Shown in pieces: positions 61,443 through 64,000 of a stretch of DNA of 64,000 nucleotides. A model generated the notes under the pieces. The model ran no database searches. It was given only the letters and a program-made list of their open reading frames with translations, and had not been told where the DNA came from. How positions within the stretch are numbered: position 1 is the stretch's first letter; every line of letters begins with the position of its first letter. The DNA is from Caprella mutica (taxonomy: Eukaryota > Arthropoda > Malacostraca > Amphipoda > Caprellidae), in contig CANNZV010000851.1 in the NCBI GenBank assembly GCA_947561585.1, positions 124,001 to 188,000 on the forward strand. The letters are read 5' to 3'. The position numbers were made by a program, and so were the translations under genes.

Positions 61443-61939
61443 TTAACCCTGGAACGACAAGCTGGTCTCAACAGACCGTTCCGATTTTAAAAATTGATGC
61501 ATAATTTGAAAACATATTGAATTGGGTTGTTGGATCTTTATGACTTTTATTCTCTATGGCAATTATATTCATCGTGTAATTATCAGTTAAAATAATGCAT
61601 TAGAATTTGTTTATGTTGTTTGGGCTTGCGCAGTGTCACATTTTACGTCATACTATTAATCTCTTATAGAGGAACAATAGTTAGTGTTTGCTGAAAATTA
61701 CAATGTGATGCAACAGTGCATGTATTTGACCAGAGGTCCAGATTTATGCATGGTGATAAAATGTTGAAAAAACTAAATAGAAACTATATACATTGTATAA
61801 ACTTCGTTGACTTAACTTAAATTTCTTGTTCTTAAACTACTAAAAAAACATTTCCAGCAACTCGAACCAAGATTTAATATTAAAAAATTATCATTTCTCA
61901 GGAACAAACCTGCCGGGCACTTTGGTCGTTACAGAGTAA
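61443..61939. mobile_element. piggyBac-like MITE candidate
   Basis: TTAA (61443-61446) is followed by CCCTGGAACGACAAGCTGGT. The other end read inward is TTACTCTGTAACGACCAAAG (from 61939). Both share CTG-AACGAC with the 26817-27102 element. The right TTAA is not intact (TTAC). No coding sequence is present. Confidence 0.4.
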
Positions 61940-62566
61940 ATTTAACAATAATTGGAGTAGAATGTCTATGCAAATTCGGTTGGTTAGTTTTATTTGCTCT
62001 ATTAATTAAATCTATAATAGTTTCCTTACACAGCTTATATAGTAATCATTTCGTGAGGTAATACACTGTAATGATACGCTTCGTAAAGAAATATCATATA
62101 ATGATAGAATGAATAATGAATAGAGCAGTTAATTATTATAATTCATCCATATTCAATTTAGTCATTTATGCTAATTAGTTACTGATTGAGAGAGGATTAA
62201 TTTATTCTTACAATAACTAATAGTGAAATTTCTAATATTATTAAAAAGTTAGGTAAAAAAGTAATAGCTATTTAGAGCAGATTTTATTGAAATTTAATGT
62301 CAAATATAGAAATGATATAGTAATGCACGTTACTCGTAATTAATTGATATTGTATAGTTGGGCATAATAATATTATTATAAATAATAAAGGTTTAAATGG
62401 TAGAAAAAAACTTTACCCAATAGAATAAAAATATAATCTCAAAATATCAGGTAGAGCTTCCACATAATTTGCTCATCAATTAAAATAATTTTGTTTGTTT
62501 TCGTTATAGAGAGTATGCTATTTTCATATACATTCCACAAATCGAATATCGATACAACATTGTCAT

Positions 62567-62860
62567 CAGTAGAGACCGGATTTCCAGCATTTATTCTTTA
62601 AATGCTATAACGACTAGAAACAAATAGCATTAACAGCAAAATAGCATTTAACCATGCAAAATAGCATTTAACCATGCAAAATAGCATTTAACCATGCAAA
62701 ATAGGATTTAACTATAATGACTAGAAAACAATAGCAGTTAACTATAATGACTATTAAACAGTAGCATTTAACGATAATGACTATAAAAGCTGCATTTAAC
62801 TATAGTGACATTTGGCAACACTGTATGGCAACACTATTGGAGACAATTTGAATGAAGCAA
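62567..62860 (+). mobile_element. 5' terminus and subterminal repeats of the hAT element
   Basis: The terminus CAGTAGAGACCGGATTTCC is followed by three 20-bp copies of AAATAGCATTTAACCATGC (62640-62705). Further ATAATGACTA and ATAGCA(T/G)TTAAC motifs run to about 62800. Such subterminal motifs are where hAT transposases usually bind. The inverse terminus is found at 535-555. Confidence 0.75.
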
Positions 62861-62899
62861 GTCATTTAGTGCTACCAGCTAGATATAGAGCCTACAAAC

Positions 62900-64000
62900 A
62901 TGCCTAAAGTGAAGTCTACTAAACGTGAGGTTGTTGCCAAATTAGTAAACGAATTTGGGAGTGATGTATTATCAGGTGATGGTGAAAAATTGAAGTGTAT
63001 TGCATGTGACAAGGAAATGAGCTACAGTAGAAAATCTAACATCGTTGCTCATCTGAAAACACCTAAGCATAGGAGTAACTTTAGTAAACGACGATCAGGG
63101 CAATGTGGAACCAGCTAATGCAGAGATGAAGCAATTTAATTTAGATTTATGTGAGGCTCTAGTTAATGCTAATATTCCTCTCTCGAAATTGGAGAACAAA
63201 TCCTTTAAAAGTTTCCTTGAAAAATACACGGGAAATGTCGTGCCAGACGAGTCGACTCTCAGAAAGAATTATGTAGATGTTCACTATAACACCGCGATGA
63301 ACAAGATTAGAACTCATGCAGGCAACAATAAAATTTGGGTGAGCATCGACGAATCAACGGACGTCACTGGTCGACACATTGCCAACATAATTATAGGAAC
63401 ACTGGAAGCTGGGGAAGCATCGAAGATTTATTTGTTAAATACTCAACAACTAGACAAAACAAATAGCACTTCAATTGCTCAATTCCTTACAACCTCACTA
63501 GTTTTACTGTGGCCCGATGGAATACTATTTGATAACGTTTTGTTACTTGTAACTGATGCAGCTTCATACATGAAATGTGCTGCCAGATCGCTTCAAATAC
63601 AATATCCTAATATGATTCATTTAACCTGCTTGTGTCATGGATTGCACCGAATTGCAGAAGAGATCAGACTCAACTTCCCTAATGTTGACAAATTAATTGC
63701 GAATGTGAAGAAATTTTTTCTTAAGGCTCCGTCAAGAGTGGATTTGTTCAAACACACTGCTCCCAACTTAGCACTCCCACCACAACCAGTACTCACTAGG
63801 TGGAGGACTTGGCTCGACGCAGCTCTGTACTACGCTAAGCATTTCGACATCATTAAAACCATAGTTGGTTTACTTGATCCCGAAGATGCCTCAACAATTA
63901 AAGTGTCGCAACAACTATTAGATGATGAATCGCTCAGGAACAATCTCATCTACATATCTGCCAACTTTTCAACACTGCCGGACTCAATCAAGAAACTAGA
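62900..64000 (+). CDS. hAT-family transposase, BED-like zinc finger, 5' part, one frameshift
   Basis: The first frame (62900-63118) starts MPKVKSTKREVVAKLV and contains a zinc finger with C33, C36, H51 and H57 (LKCIACDKEM, HLKTPKHRSN). It stops at 63116. The main frame, shifted by one base, is open from about 63060 to the window end. Overlap around 63080-63100 suggests a single-base insertion, either mutation or assembly error. The main frame has the hAT core: KIWVSIDESTDVTGRHIANI (first Asp codon 63348-63350), LLLVTDAASYMK (second Asp codon 63555-63557) and HLTCLCHGLHRIAEEI (the CxxH motif). The family cuts and reinserts its own DNA with 8-bp target duplications. It resembles hAT proteins related to CGGBP1 by its finger. 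The C-terminal dimerisation region and third acidic residue lie beyond the window. Confidence 0.88.

Overview
This window is AT-rich, intron-bearing animal DNA, most likely from an invertebrate and plausibly an arthropod. That view rests on base composition, spliced gene structure, and the presence of hAT, mariner-like and piggyBac-like DNA transposons, a tRNA-derived SINE pair and an LTR element. The species cannot be fixed from the sequence. Gene density is very low and almost everything that can be recognised is a repeat.

Only one intact gene is visible. It lies on the minus strand at 10806-15748. Conceptual splicing of seven exons gives one open frame of 929 codons including the stop. The protein has an S/P/Q-rich N-terminus, two zinc-finger-like motifs, a tyrosine-recombinase-like domain with R, K, R, H and Y at the expected places and spacings, and a tail of nine 21-residue repeats encoded by a 63-bp minisatellite. 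I read it as a Crypton-type transposase or a host gene derived from one. A small inverted-repeat element sits in its fifth intron, and a 44-bp satellite embedded in an inverted-repeat element lies just upstream of its start.

The second recognisable coding region is the 5' half of a hAT transposase with a BED-like zinc finger (62900-64000, +). It has one frameshift and runs off the window. Its terminal inverted repeat at 62567 matches, in inverse orientation, the end of a related copy at 535-555. A dead mariner-like transposase lies at 7225-8170.

Layout: 1-9.5 kb holds a hAT end, iteron-armed inverted-repeat elements, the mariner relic and two back-to-back hAT-type MITEs. 9.8-15.8 kb holds a 108-bp tandem repeat and the recombinase gene. 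15.9-20 kb is the satellite and inverted-repeat complex. 20-31 kb is mostly unassigned AT-rich DNA with scattered repeats. 31-38.7 kb holds a 32-bp array and a set of nested and interlocked inverted repeats inserted in a 20-bp array. 39655-50737 is a complete 11.1-kb LTR element with 1239-bp LTRs and a 5-bp target duplication but no coding capacity. 52-55.3 kb holds GTCCCACG-type arrays around a 32-bp array and a SINE. 55.3-62.5 kb is mostly featureless.

The recurring theme is a group of elements whose terminal inverted repeats are short arrays of degenerate 14-16-bp units. Several share an AATTNTC-like core, and the rest of the unit differs from element to element. These arrays, rather than the genes, are the most unusual structure in the window.
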